59,620 bases of DNA from Anaerolineales bacterium UBA2317 (GCA_002345215.1 DDVH01000024.1:1-59620); one strand, 5' to 3'. Counted from the first letter of the stretch, positions 42,141 to 51,589 are shown. Notes: generated by a model from the sequence alone, not told the origin. Made by a program: numbers and translations.

Positions 42141-42971
42141 ATGAGCATTTGGTTTACAGAAGAATTACATCCATATTATCGTAAAGGGATTCGTGTCAAG
42201 CGAGTCCTTGCGGATGAACAAACGCAATATCAACATTTGCAATTTGTTGAAACTGAATTTTTCGGCAATGCCATGATTTTGGATGGCATCATCCAACTCA
42301 CCGAGCGTGACAACATGGGCTATCACGAAATGATTGTGCATGTTCCTATGCTGGCGGTTGAAAATCCCAAACGCGTTTTGATTGTCGGTGGTGGAGATGG
42401 TGGTTCACTGCAACAAGCCTTGCGATATGAATCTGTGGAAGAAGTAGTGGTATGTGAATTAGACCAACGCGTGGTGGATTTATCTCGTCAATTCTTCACC
42501 GCCTCTTTCGGTGACCCATGGCTGGATAAACGCGCGACACTACTCGTTCGGGACGCATTTGGCTATCTCGAAGAGAATCCCGGTCAATTTGATGTAATCA
42601 TTTCTGATACAACTGACCCAATTGGCATGGCTGAAAGATTGTTCTCGGATGAATTTCAAAAATTAGTTGTACGAGCATTAGTGCCCGGTGGTGCGGCGGC
42701 GACTCAATGTGAGCAACCGTTTTTTGATACAGAATTGATTAAGACCATTTATCAATCAGCAAAAAAGTTGACGAAGAATCCTGCTTATTATTACGCCAAC
42801 ATCCCAACCTATCCCGGGGGTGGCATTGGATTTATGTACGTCTCAGATACACCATGGGAAAATGGTTTGAATAAACCATATCCGCCCGGTAAAAATAATT
42901 ATATTAATCCTGAAATACATCAAGGCGCCTTTGCTCTGCCGGAGTTTTTTAGGAAAGAGCTATACGGTTAA
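42141..42971 (+). CDS. speE: spermidine synthase
   Basis: 276 residues. Transfers aminopropyl from decarboxylated SAM to putrescine. N-terminal beta domain with QYQHLQFVET, SAM/dcSAM loop VLIVGGGDGGSLQQALRY with acidic CELD, and the catalytic SDTTDPIGMAERLFSDEF gate. It lies in line with speD, forming the polyamine pair, and its transcript ends in a strong hairpin. Confidence 0.95.
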   Translation: MSIWFTEELHPYYRKGIRVKRVLADEQTQYQHLQFVETEFFGNAMILDGIIQLTERDNMGYHEMIVHVPMLAVENPKRVLIVGGGDGGSLQQALRYESVEEVVVCELDQRVVDLSRQFFTASFGDPWLDKRATLLVRDAFGYLEENPGQFDVIISDTTDPIGMAERLFSDEFQKLVVRALVPGGAAATQCEQPFFDTELIKTIYQSAKKLTKNPAYYYANIPTYPGGGIGFMYVSDTPWENGLNKPYPPGKNNYINPEIHQGAFALPEFFRKELYG

Positions 42972-42974
42972 TCT

Positions 42975-43009
42975 AGACCTCCGAGGTTTTCAAAACCTCG
43001 GAGGTCTTT
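42975..43009. terminator. speE terminator, CCTCCGAGG type
   Basis: AGACCTCCGAGGTTTT/AAAACCTCGGAGGTCT with a one-base-overlap C loop and a following TTTCTTTAA. Its arms match those of the asnS terminator at 5745. Confidence 0.8.
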
Positions 43010-43091
43010 CTTTAATTCTTATACAATTCATGCAAACCAAATTGTAAGAAAGAATCTCCTGCTTTAATCTGAAATGGTAAGGAGTCATATC

Positions 43092-44042
43092 ATGCAAGCA
43101 ATTCAAGGATTACATCACGTCACTGCTGTAGCGCGTGACCCACAGAGAAATATAGATTTTTATCGCAATGTTTTAGGGCAGAGATTTGTCAAACGCACCG
43201 TCAATTTCGATGCGCCAGATACGTATCATTTTTATTTTGGTGACCAAGTTGGTTCGCCCGGCAGTATTCTGACATTTTTTGCATGGACCAAAATGCCTCG
43301 CGGCGTGCGTGGCAATGGCGAGACAAATGCACTTGCTTATAAAGTCCCAAAAGATTCTTTAGAATTTTGGCAGGAACGCCTCAAGAAGAATAATGTTTCA
43401 ACGAATCCAATTGAAATACGCTTTGGTGAAAAATTTTTGTCGTTTGAAGACCCTGATAGTATGCGCCTCGAATTAATTGAATCGGAATCTGCTTCCTCTA
43501 CAAAGTTTTGGGAGGAAGGTCCAATTCCGCAAGAATATGCTTTACAAGGATTTCATAGCGTCACTTTGTGGGTAGATGAACTGGAACCAACTGCAGATTT
43601 GCTGACGAAAAATATGGGCTATCAAGCCGCAGGTCAAGAAGAGAAGCGTTATCGTTTCAGCGGTGATAAAAATGTTTCTGGTCACATTGTAGATATTCTT
43701 CATCGTCCCGGCAAAATGCAGGCAAATTTCGGCGCGGGTTCCATTCATCACATCGCTTTCCGCGTGCCGAATGATGAGGTACAGTTGCAGTATCAAACGT
43801 CAATAAATGAAGCGGGGTTTCACGTCACCGAAGTGATGGATAGAAATTATTTCCATTCAATTTATTTCCGTGAACATGCTGGCGTGTTATTTGAAATCGC
43901 AACCGATACACCGGGGTTTGCAATTGATGAGCCAGTAGAAACTTTGGGTGAAACACTTAAATTGCCTGTATGGTTTGAACCGAATCGCAAAGCCATTGAA
44001 GAAAGTCTTTTACCAATTACATTGAAAGCGTTTGAGAAATAA
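43092..44042 (+). CDS. mhqO: ring-cleaving dioxygenase (MhqO/MhqE-like glyoxalase fold)
   Basis: 316 residues with two vicinal-oxygen-chelate modules. Module 1 opens IQGLHHVTAVARDPQRNIDF; module 2 has FHSVTLWVDELEPT and SIHHIAFRVPNDE. Metal ligands are the paired His and a C-terminal Glu (GVLFEIATD). Family members cleave hydroquinone or catechol-type rings and confer quinone resistance. ATG at 43092 with AAGGAG; an upstream ATG adds six residues and is less likely. One base separates it from the esterase gene, the same pairing as MhqO-MhqD in Bacillus. Confidence 0.85.
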   Translation: MQAIQGLHHVTAVARDPQRNIDFYRNVLGQRFVKRTVNFDAPDTYHFYFGDQVGSPGSILTFFAWTKMPRGVRGNGETNALAYKVPKDSLEFWQERLKKNNVSTNPIEIRFGEKFLSFEDPDSMRLELIESESASSTKFWEEGPIPQEYALQGFHSVTLWVDELEPTADLLTKNMGYQAAGQEEKRYRFSGDKNVSGHIVDILHRPGKMQANFGAGSIHHIAFRVPNDEVQLQYQTSINEAGFHVTEVMDRNYFHSIYFREHAGVLFEIATDTPGFAIDEPVETLGETLKLPVWFEPNRKAIEESLLPITLKAFEK

Positions 44043-44043
44043 A

Positions 44044-44673
44044 ATGCCTCACGAAAATCAACCTGTTTATTTTGCTGGCAAAAAATTGGAAGAAGCAACA
44101 TCCGCGATGATTTTGATTCATGGACGTGGTGCGAACGCGGAAGATATCCTTTCTTTATCAGCGCATCTGACTCATCCCGGGCTTGCTTATTTGGCGCCTC
44201 AGGCTGAGGATTACACTTGGTATCCCAACCGATTCATATTTCCCGTAGAAAAAAATGAGCCGTATTTGTCATCTGCTTTGGGCGTGATAGATAAAATCGT
44301 CAAGCACATTGAAGAAAATAAAATTTCATCAGAAAAAATATTCATCGGCGGATTTTCACAAGGCGCATGTTTGGCGAGTGAATACGTGATTCGCAATCCC
44401 AAAAAGTATGGTGGATTATTCGTTTTCAGTGGCGGATATATCGGCGCGTTAAATCAAGAACGTGAACCAAATGGTGATTTGAAAAATACACCAGTCTTCA
44501 TCGGCTGTTCGGATATTGACCCGCATATTCCTTTACAACGCGTGCAAGAGACAACAAAATTATTACAAGCCATGAACGCCGAAGTGACCGAGAGAATTTA
44601 CCCAAACATGGGGCATACTATCAATGATGAAGAAATTGAATTCGCGAATCAGATAATTCAGAAAAGTTTATGA
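44044..44673 (+). CDS. mhqD: phospholipase/carboxylesterase (MhqD-like)
   Basis: 209 residues. Alpha/beta hydrolase with LIHGRGANAEDIL oxyanion region, nucleophile FIGGFSQGACLAS (Ser), Asp in IGCSDIDPHIP and His in PNMGHTINDEE. Length and order fit the MhqD/acyl-protein-thioesterase group. It begins 1 nt after the dioxygenase stop, so is co-expressed. Likely hydrolyses a ring-cleavage ester product (inference). Confidence 0.87.
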   Translation: MPHENQPVYFAGKKLEEATSAMILIHGRGANAEDILSLSAHLTHPGLAYLAPQAEDYTWYPNRFIFPVEKNEPYLSSALGVIDKIVKHIEENKISSEKIFIGGFSQGACLASEYVIRNPKKYGGLFVFSGGYIGALNQEREPNGDLKNTPVFIGCSDIDPHIPLQRVQETTKLLQAMNAEVTERIYPNMGHTINDEEIEFANQIIQKSL

Positions 44674-44680
44674 AATGCTT

Positions 44681-44777
44681 CATGTCATTGCGAGGAGTGC
44701 TTTAGCACGACGAAGCAATCTCGTAATTTGTTTGGAGATTGCTTCGGACAAAGAACAAGAGCGTCCTCGCAATGACA
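44681..44777. repeat. TCATTGCGAGGA palindromic element, copy 2
   Basis: Reversed relative to the copy at 17378. Outer arms CATGTCATTGCGAGGA and TCCTCGCAATGACA, inner GAAGCAATCTC/GAGATTGCTTC. The right half matches the left half of copy 1 over about 46 bp including GGACGCTCTTGTTCTTTG. Confidence 0.85.
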
Positions 44778-44849
44778 GGCGATTTCGTTAACAAATTTAG
44801 AACGATTCTGAAATATTATTCTATCTTCATAGGTGTATGATGAAAGTGT

Positions 44850-44874
44850 GGAGTTGCTATGGGGCAACGACTCC
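44850..44874 (+). promoter_or_regulatory. leader hairpin before the propeller-protein gene
   Basis: GGAGTTGC/GCAACGACTCC with a small bulge, ending a few bases before the AAGGAG ribosome site. It could mask that site. Confidence 0.4.
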
Positions 44875-44888
44875 ATAAGGAGCGACCT

Positions 44889-47810
44889 ATGAAATTCCAA
44901 TATTCAAAAACCATTCAGCGGGGAATTTGTCTGTTACTTTTAGTTGCTTTGATATTACCAACTGGAACCCAAAACGCCCTCGCCGCGCCGGGCGATACAA
45001 CACTTATTTCTATTGATTCCAGCGGAATTCAAGGCAATGATATGTCTCGCTTTGCTGACATTTCTGCCGATGGGCGGTATGTAGTCTTCGAGTCAGATGC
45101 GAACAATTTAGTCAGCGGAGATACAAACAACACAACCGATATATTTGTCAAAGATAGATTCACAGGGCAAGTGACTCGCGTCTCTGTGGATTCATCTGGT
45201 GCAGAGGCAAACAATGGCTCAGGTGGTTCTGCCATTTCTGCAAATGGACGTTTTGTTGCTTTTGGTTCAGATGCCAGTAATTTAGTCGCCAACGATACGA
45301 ACAATACAACTGATATTTTCTTACGAGATTTGCAATTAGGAATCACCACACGAATTTCAGTTAGTTCAAGTGGCGACCAAGCAAATAATGTTTCAGATAC
45401 ACAGATTGCAATCTCTGCCGATGGGCGTTTCGTCGCATTTGTATCTGATGCAAGCAATCTAGTCAGCGACGATGGCAATGGTGTTGCCGATATTTTTGTG
45501 CGCGATACACAAACTGGGACAACCGAATTAATTTCACGAACTAGTGACGGTGCAGTTGCAAACGGCACTTCATTTGACCCAGCCATTTCAGACAATGGAA
45601 ATATTGTTGCCTTTGTATCCACTGCCACAAATTTAGATGGCAATGATACCAATGGCAGAGCCGATGTTTTTATTCGCCGACGTTCCAATGGTCAAACGTT
45701 AACTGTTTCTATCAGCACCGATGGTTTTATTGCAAACTTTGGCGCGCGTGACCCGTCTATTACTGCTGATGGTCGTTATGTATCTTTTTCATCCTCTGCA
45801 ACAAACTTAGTTAGTGAAGATACATTTAGTTACACTCACGTTTATATTCGTGATTTGCAAACAAATACAACCACATTGGTTTCACGCGATTCAAATGAAA
45901 GTATTCTCGTCGCTGATACTGAAAATTCATCCTTCTCTCCAGATGGTCGTTATATCGCGTTTGAATTTGATGACAAAGGCGATGGCTTGCCACTGCGTTG
46001 GATTTACGTTCGCGATTTGGTATTAGGTTTAACCACTGTGGCAACTCCAAGGCCTGATGAAGATACATCACCTTCAATGCCAGCAATTTCAAACAACGGC
46101 GTTTTGGTATTTCATTCCAGAGCGAGTAATTTCGTCAGCGGAGATGCAAACGGTGTGTTTGATGTGTTTGCTAAAGAAGTTTTTTTCCAAGTAGATAATG
46201 CTCCGACAGTTTCATCGCTTCAACCTACGTGTGGAGCTGTTTGCCCACCTTCGGCATTGACTATCTCCTTTACAGTGACGTTCTCCGAATCAGTGACAGG
46301 CGTCACAGCCGATGATTTTGTTTTGACAACGACTGGAACAATCGCTAGTGCATCTATTATTGATGTGACAGGTTCAGGAAATACTTATACGGTCAATGTC
46401 AACACGGGTACAGGTGATGGAACAATTCGCTTAGATGTTATTGATAACGATAGCATCATCGACTCGAATTCAAATCCATTAGGTGGAACGGGTGCAGGCA
46501 ATGGAAACTTCAACACAGGCGGCGTATATTTGATTGATAAAACATTACCTTCAGTGATTAACATCACACGCGCAGACCCAGACCCGACAGAAAATGCTCA
46601 GGTTAATTTCACTGTCACATTTTCAGAATCAGTTATAGGCGTAGATGGAAGCGATTTCACCATCTCCACGATTGGAAGTATTACAGGCGCAAGCATATCC
46701 AATGTAAGTGGATCAGGGAATCTTTATACAGTCACAGTTAATACTGGAAGTGGCGATGGTGCTTTGCACATTGATTTGATTGATAATGACAGCATCCTTG
46801 ATGTGAATGCGAATCCATTGGGCGGGACAGGTGTAGGCAATGGAAACTTTACGACTGGCGAATTTTATACAATTGATAAAACGCCACCGACAGTGATAAG
46901 TATTTTGCGAGCAGATGGTAACCCAACTTCTGCAAATACCATTCGTTTTGTGGTCAATTTTTCAGAAGCAGTTCACAATGTAGACTTTGCTGATTTTGTG
47001 TTGACCACTACTGGCGTTACTGGTGCGAGTATGACTGAAATTTTCCGCGTTGATAATGTTTACACAGTGACTGTGAACACTGGCACTGGCAACGGCACGA
47101 TACGATTAGATTTAATTGATAACGATAGTATAGTAGATTCTTCAAATCGTCCGTTAGGTGGTGTGGGGGCAGGCAATGGAAACTTCGTTGGTGAAACGTA
47201 TACAGTGAATAAAATCACGTATGTGATTCAAACTGAAAGAATCCGCTCGAATGGAACGAACGATGGTTGGGTTTTAGAATCTAATGAAGATAGTAATAAA
47301 GGTGGTTCTAAAAATTCGAACGATATTACTTTTAGAATCGGTGACGATGCTCAAGATAGACAATATCGTGCGATTTTACATTTCCCAACTTTGCATTTGC
47401 CAGATAATGCCGTCATTACAAAAATTATTTTGATGATGAAAGTACAAAGCATCACTGGCACAGACCCATTCACGACACATGGCAATATCTTTATTGATAT
47501 TCGTTATGGTCCGTTCGGTTCGTTTGGTCCATTTGGAATCAAGGCGTTACAAAATTCTGACTTTGAAGCACCTGCTAGTTTGTATAACGTCGGGCAGATT
47601 CAAAATAACTCGGTAGGTGGATGGTATTGGGCGATGTTGAATCCGTCAGCATTTTCAGCGATTGATAAGACAGGCATTACGCAAATCCGCCTCGCTTTTC
47701 AAGTGGATGATAACGATAACACTGGCAACAATTACCTAGCCTTTTACAGTGGTGACTTTGTTGAACAACGCGACCGTCCACATTTGCTGATTGAGTATTA
47801 TGTGCCGTGA
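44889..47810 (+). CDS. large secreted protein: beta-propeller, three Ig-like repeats, DNRLRE-type end
   Basis: 973 residues. A cleavable signal (ICLLLLVALILPTG, site near NALAA) leads to seven or so PD40/TolB-like propeller blades (about 35-440; repeated FADISADGRYVVFESDANNL and RFVAFGSDASNL). Three Ig-like repeats of about 100 residues follow (440-760), each with VTFSESV...DDFVLTTTG and NDSI(I/L)DxNxNPLGGTGAG. A C-terminal DNRLRE-like jelly roll (about 770-970) has AILHFPTLHLPDNAVITKI and a metal-rich DDNDNTGNNYL. Likely a surface or extracellular adhesion or binding protein; no catalytic motif. The repeats are highly similar at DNA level. AAGGAG precedes the ATG at 44889. Confidence 0.85.
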   Translation: MKFQYSKTIQRGICLLLLVALILPTGTQNALAAPGDTTLISIDSSGIQGNDMSRFADISADGRYVVFESDANNLVSGDTNNTTDIFVKDRFTGQVTRVSVDSSGAEANNGSGGSAISANGRFVAFGSDASNLVANDTNNTTDIFLRDLQLGITTRISVSSSGDQANNVSDTQIAISADGRFVAFVSDASNLVSDDGNGVADIFVRDTQTGTTELISRTSDGAVANGTSFDPAISDNGNIVAFVSTATNLDGNDTNGRADVFIRRRSNGQTLTVSISTDGFIANFGARDPSITADGRYVSFSSSATNLVSEDTFSYTHVYIRDLQTNTTTLVSRDSNESILVADTENSSFSPDGRYIAFEFDDKGDGLPLRWIYVRDLVLGLTTVATPRPDEDTSPSMPAISNNGVLVFHSRASNFVSGDANGVFDVFAKEVFFQVDNAPTVSSLQPTCGAVCPPSALTISFTVTFSESVTGVTADDFVLTTTGTIASASIIDVTGSGNTYTVNVNTGTGDGTIRLDVIDNDSIIDSNSNPLGGTGAGNGNFNTGGVYLIDKTLPSVINITRADPDPTENAQVNFTVTFSESVIGVDGSDFTISTIGSITGASISNVSGSGNLYTVTVNTGSGDGALHIDLIDNDSILDVNANPLGGTGVGNGNFTTGEFYTIDKTPPTVISILRADGNPTSANTIRFVVNFSEAVHNVDFADFVLTTTGVTGASMTEIFRVDNVYTVTVNTGTGNGTIRLDLIDNDSIVDSSNRPLGGVGAGNGNFVGETYTVNKITYVIQTERIRSNGTNDGWVLESNEDSNKGGSKNSNDITFRIGDDAQDRQYRAILHFPTLHLPDNAVITKIILMMKVQSITGTDPFTTHGNIFIDIRYGPFGSFGPFGIKALQNSDFEAPASLYNVGQIQNNSVGGWYWAMLNPSAFSAIDKTGITQIRLAFQVDDNDNTGNNYLAFYSGDFVEQRDRPHLLIEYYVP

Positions 47811-47820
47811 GGAATAACAA

Positions 47821-47854
47821 AAAACTTCCGAAGTCTTTGAGACTTCGGAAGTTT
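47821..47854. terminator. bidirectional terminator between the propeller gene and pdhC
   Basis: AAACTTCCGAAGTC/GACTTCGGAAGTTT, TTTGA loop, flanked by A-run and GCTTTT. Confidence 0.85.
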
Positions 47855-47858
47855 GCTT

Positions 47859-49100
47859 TTACACCAACATTCTTACTGGATTTTCTAAGAACTCTGCGAG
47901 TTTTTGCATAAACTGTGCCGCTTCGGCACCGTCGCTGACGCGATGGTCAACAGAGATGGTGGCTTTCATTCTCCAGCCTGCTTTGATTTGACCATCTTCT
48001 ACAACAGGAACTTCTCTAGCAGAAGAGATAGCTAAAATCGCCGCTTCGGGAGGGTTGATAATGGCGATGAAATCTTCAACATCATACATGCCTAAGTTTG
48101 AGGTTGAGAATGTTGAGCCATCTACATCATCAGGTTTGACTTTGCCTTCACGGGCACGCCCAGCCATGGCTTTGACTTCACCTGAAATTTGGCGCAATGA
48201 TTTTTGGTCTGTGTTTTTGACGACGACTGTCATTAATCCGCCGGGCACAGTCACTGCTACACCGACGTTGACATCACCAAATTGTGTGATTTCATTGCCT
48301 TTGATAGTCGCATTCAAATTCGGGAATTGACGTAAAGACAATGCTGTGGCTTTGAGAATAAAGTCATTGACTGACACTTTTTCATTATCTGGTAAATAGG
48401 CATTGATTTGTTTCCGCATATCCATCAACGCATCCATCTTGTATTCGTGAGTCACATAAAAATGGGGGATGGTTGTTTTTGATTCAACAAGTCTACGACC
48501 GATGGCTTGGCGGAGTTTGGTTGTTGGAACAACAGTATCTTCGTAATTTGTAATTTGTGATTGAACAACAGATGATTTGCTGACTGCTGATGGCTGACCG
48601 CTTAACGCTGATTCAACATCCTTTTTCACGATTCTTCCATTTGGACCAGAACCTTGAACATCTGCGAGATTGATATTTTTATCTTTTGCAATTTTCTTAG
48701 CGAGTGGCGAAGCCTTAATCATCGAAGATGAATCTGATGTTGAGGAAGCAGGAGCAGATGTCACCTGAGAAGGAGGCGCAGGTTTTTCTTCGGCTTTCTT
48801 TTCTTCTTTTGGTTCTTCTTTCTTTGTTCCACTGTCTGCAACTGGCGCATCTACTTTTTCACCAGCCGCACCGACAACTGCAATCGGCGCATTGACGGGT
48901 ACAACAGTTCCTTGCTCAACGATGTGTTGTAGCACAACACCACTTGCAGATGATTCAACTTCAACAGTGGCTTTATCGGTTTCAATTTCTGCCAGCACAT
49001 CGCCTTTGTTGATGTTATCGCCAACTTGTTTCACCCAACGGACGAGCGTGCCTTCCGCCATATCGAAACCAAGTTTGGGCATAGAAATTGTTTCTGCCAT
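47859..49100 (-). CDS. pdhC: pyruvate dehydrogenase E2, dihydrolipoamide acetyltransferase
   Basis: 413 residues. One lipoyl domain (1-78; lipoyl Lys in ETDKATVEVES), a charged Pro/Ala linker, a peripheral-subunit-binding domain (about 130-165; SPLAKKIAKDKNINLADV) and the catalytic domain with active-site VDHRVSDGAEAAQF. Transfers acetyl from lipoate to CoA. The ATG overlaps the pdhB stop by one base. The E3 gene is not in the window. A branched-chain E2 is an alternative from sequence alone. Confidence 0.92.
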   Translation of the reverse strand: MAETISMPKLGFDMAEGTLVRWVKQVGDNINKGDVLAEIETDKATVEVESSASGVVLQHIVEQGTVVPVNAPIAVVGAAGEKVDAPVADSGTKKEEPKEEKKAEEKPAPPSQVTSAPASSTSDSSSMIKASPLAKKIAKDKNINLADVQGSGPNGRIVKKDVESALSGQPSAVSKSSVVQSQITNYEDTVVPTTKLRQAIGRRLVESKTTIPHFYVTHEYKMDALMDMRKQINAYLPDNEKVSVNDFILKATALSLRQFPNLNATIKGNEITQFGDVNVGVAVTVPGGLMTVVVKNTDQKSLRQISGEVKAMAGRAREGKVKPDDVDGSTFSTSNLGMYDVEDFIAIINPPEAAILAISSAREVPVVEDGQIKAGWRMKATISVDHRVSDGAEAAQFMQKLAEFLENPVRMLV

Positions 49101-50074
49101 TATTTTAGTACCTCCTTTACTGCGGAGATAATATCGGCTACTTGTGGAAGCGCGGCTTGTTCGAGTGTGCGATTATAAGGAAGTGGTACTTCTTTTTGTG
49201 CAACACGAACGATGGGCGCGTCAACATAATCAAATGCTTCTTCGTAAATGCGGCTGACAATTTCACTGCCAACGCCGTAAGACTTCCAACCTTCTTCAAC
49301 GACGACGGCGCGATTGGTTTTCTTGAATGATTCAATCACGGGTTCCATATCCAATGGGCGAAGCGTGCGTAAATCTACAATTTCAACTTCGATACCTTCT
49401 TTGGATAAATCTTCGGCGGCTTTCATCGAAAGTTCTAAGCCTTTGCAGTAAGTAACGATGGTTAAATCTTTACCTTCACGTTGTACTTTTGATTTTCCAA
49501 TCGGGATGGTGTATTCGCCTTCTGGCACTTCGCCTCGGACTTGATACATAGTTGCGTGCTCGATAAACAGAATCGGGTCATTCGACCGAATCGCTGATTT
49601 AAGCAAACCTTTGGCATCTTCTGGTGTTCCGGGGCTGACAACTTTCAAACCGGGGAAATGTGCAAAGATAGCATCCGGTGTTTGTGAATGGGTTGCACCC
49701 AATTGACGCCCACCACCACCAACAGCACGAATCACCAAAGGTAAAGTGAATTGTCCACCAAACATATAATGAAGTTTTGGTGCTTGATTCACCATGTAAT
49801 CCATTGCAGAGAATGCGAAGTTAATAGTCATCAATTCTGCCACAGGTCGTTGACCAACCATCGCCGCGCCAATCGCTCCGCCGATGATTGCATTTTCTGC
49901 AATCGGTGTATCTTTGATTCGTTTCGGCCCATACTTATCGTAAAAACCTTTGGTGACTGCATACGTCCCACCCCACACGCCAACTTCTTCACCCATAATA
50001 AAAACAGCAGGGTCTCTATCCATTTCTTCCATAAGTGCTTGCGAGATTGCCTCGCGCATTGTAATTTTAGGCAT
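49100..50074 (-). CDS. pdhB: pyruvate dehydrogenase E1 beta subunit
   Basis: 324 residues, usual length. MREAISQALMEEMDRDPAVF start, GEEVGVWGGTYAVTKGFYDK, TPIAENAIIGGAIGAAMVG and AGQAPK-like NQAPKLHYMFGGQF, C-terminal transketolase domain (LIRPLD-like RTLRPLDMEPVIES). Forms the alpha2beta2 TPP-dependent decarboxylase with PdhA. 19 nt after pdhA and overlapping pdhC. Confidence 0.93.
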   Translation of the reverse strand: MPKITMREAISQALMEEMDRDPAVFIMGEEVGVWGGTYAVTKGFYDKYGPKRIKDTPIAENAIIGGAIGAAMVGQRPVAELMTINFAFSAMDYMVNQAPKLHYMFGGQFTLPLVIRAVGGGGRQLGATHSQTPDAIFAHFPGLKVVSPGTPEDAKGLLKSAIRSNDPILFIEHATMYQVRGEVPEGEYTIPIGKSKVQREGKDLTIVTYCKGLELSMKAAEDLSKEGIEVEIVDLRTLRPLDMEPVIESFKKTNRAVVVEEGWKSYGVGSEIVSRIYEEAFDYVDAPIVRVAQKEVPLPYNRTLEQAALPQVADIISAVKEVLK

Positions 50075-50093
50075 ATCTTAGTCTCTGCTCTCT

Positions 50094-51056
50094 TTATTCA
50101 GCATCCGCGTAAATATTCGTAAACAATTCTTCGAGTGCTGGCTCTGGGCTATTTTCTGCAAATTCCACAGCCTCATTCACTTCTTGCTCGGCACGTGCTT
50201 CAAGTTCATCTAATTGTTTGCGTGTGGCAATCTTTTTATCCAAAAGATATTTATTGAAAATTCCAATCGGGTCATTCTCTTGCCACTTCTTTACTTCTTC
50301 GGCTTTGCGATAACGTTCAGGGTCGCCCATAGAATGTCCGCGGAAGCGATAGGTATTAATCTCAAGAAAATACGGTTGGCTTTCTTTGCGGACGAAAGCA
50401 ATCGCTTCTTTTGCCGCTTCATACACTTTCATCACATCCATACCGTCAACTTCTGCATTTTTCATACCATACCCTTCTGCTTTTTGACGAATATCCGAAA
50501 CTGCAGAAGCACGTTCAACAGAAGTTCCCATGCCGTATTGATTATTTTCACACACCCATAACACACGCAAATTCCATGCCTTTGCGATATTTAACGCTTC
50601 ATGGAAGTATCCAATGTTGGTTGCGCCATCCCCAAACATACAAATTGTGACGTTATCATTTTCTGCATATTGGTCACCGATAGCAAGCCCTGCCGCAATG
50701 GGAAGATGTCCACCGACGATGGCATGTCCGCCCCAGAAATTTTTCTCTGTGCTCGCCATGTGCATCGAACCACCCTTGCCTTTTGAAACTCCGGTCGCTT
50801 TACCGAGTAATTCAGCCATCATTTCTTTGGTTGAAATACCGCAATTGATGGCTACGCCATGGTCACGATACGCTGTGATGACTCTATCTCTCGGTTCACG
50901 TGCCGCCACCAAACCTGTTGAAACCGCTTCTTGACCAATATACAAGTGCATGAACCCGCCGATTTTTCCTGCTTGGTATAACTCCGCCCCGCGCTCTTCT
51001 GCTCGCCGAATCACCACCATTTGATAATATAAATCTAATTGTTGTTCTTTCTTCAT
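50094..51056 (-). CDS. pdhA: pyruvate dehydrogenase E1 alpha subunit
   Basis: 320 residues. TPP/Mg motif GDGATNIGYFHEALNIAKAW ending with CENNQYGMGT, EAVSTG and HGVAINCG substrate region, and the conserved phosphoryl-loop-like YRFRGHSMGDPERYR. First gene of the pdhA-pdhB-pdhC operon. The 275-nt gap upstream, shared with the small gene at 51332, contains an AT-rich promoter region but no other feature I can name. Confidence 0.94.
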   Translation of the reverse strand: MKKEQQLDLYYQMVVIRRAEERGAELYQAGKIGGFMHLYIGQEAVSTGLVAAREPRDRVITAYRDHGVAINCGISTKEMMAELLGKATGVSKGKGGSMHMASTEKNFWGGHAIVGGHLPIAAGLAIGDQYAENDNVTICMFGDGATNIGYFHEALNIAKAWNLRVLWVCENNQYGMGTSVERASAVSDIRQKAEGYGMKNAEVDGMDVMKVYEAAKEAIAFVRKESQPYFLEINTYRFRGHSMGDPERYRKAEEVKKWQENDPIGIFNKYLLDKKIATRKQLDELEARAEQEVNEAVEFAENSPEPALEELFTNIYADAE

Positions 51057-51252
51057 TATTTGAAAACTCCGCTACATTTTAATAATGTGCTAAAAAGCAC
51101 GAAAAACGAATATTGATGTTCAGAAAAATAACACCAAAACCTGATTCACGTTGTGATTCTTATCGCTCGAATCGGAAATTATATCAGAGAAAAAAAACTA
51201 AAATTTTGCAATTGACCCAAATGGGGAATACAAAAATCAATGATTGTAAATA

Positions 51253-51280
51253 TTGACATATCTTCCGCATGTGCTATAAA
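51253..51280 (+). promoter_or_regulatory. promoter of the 56-aa membrane protein
   Basis: TTGACA, 16-nt spacer, TATAAA; start expected near 51287, giving a 45-nt leader. Confidence 0.75.
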
Positions 51281-51331
51281 TAAACTGTCCGCCAGACAAT
51301 TTATTTTTGTTTTTATCACAAGGAGAATGAG

Positions 51332-51502
51332 ATGAAACTTACCCCCCCCACAAACGTAGTATTTTGGATTTCAGTTGTTCTTGGCTTGCTTGGCTTGCTT
51401 GGTGGTATTGGTGTTATTGGTGCTTTGGCAGGTTATGCCTTCTGGCTTACCTTCGCAGGCTTTGCGCTTCTCGTGCTTGGTTTGTTGGTCAAAGGTCTCT
51501 AA
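51332..51502 (+). CDS. 56-aa two-helix membrane protein
   Basis: MKLTPPTNVVFWISVVLGLL opens the protein; two hydrophobic helices (about 9-31 and 33-53) joined by a Gly/Ala turn, ending LVKGL. AAGGAG lies seven bases before the ATG. The gene has its own promoter and a terminator 20 nt after the stop, so it is an independent unit. Small hydrophobic two-helix proteins with an MKLTPP start recur in Anaerolineae-like genomes (recollection). No function can be given. Confidence 0.75.
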   Translation: MKLTPPTNVVFWISVVLGLLGLLGGIGVIGALAGYAFWLTFAGFALLVLGLLVKGL

Positions 51503-51523
51503 GATTTTCGGACTGGCGGATGT

Positions 51524-51558
51524 AAAAACTCCCTGCTATACAGCAGGGAGTTTTTTTA
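51524..51558 (+). terminator. terminator of the 56-aa gene
   Basis: AAAACTCCCTGCT/AGCAGGGAGTTTT stem with a short ATAC loop, T-run to 51557. Confidence 0.9.
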
Positions 51559-51589
51559 TTAGACCTTTTGCATAAGTGCCTAAAACAAA

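Noticed and set aside
45029..45688. 219-codon antisense frame in the propeller gene
   Set aside because: It arises from the repeat periodicity of the sense gene; the sense frame has signal peptide, ribosome site and domains.
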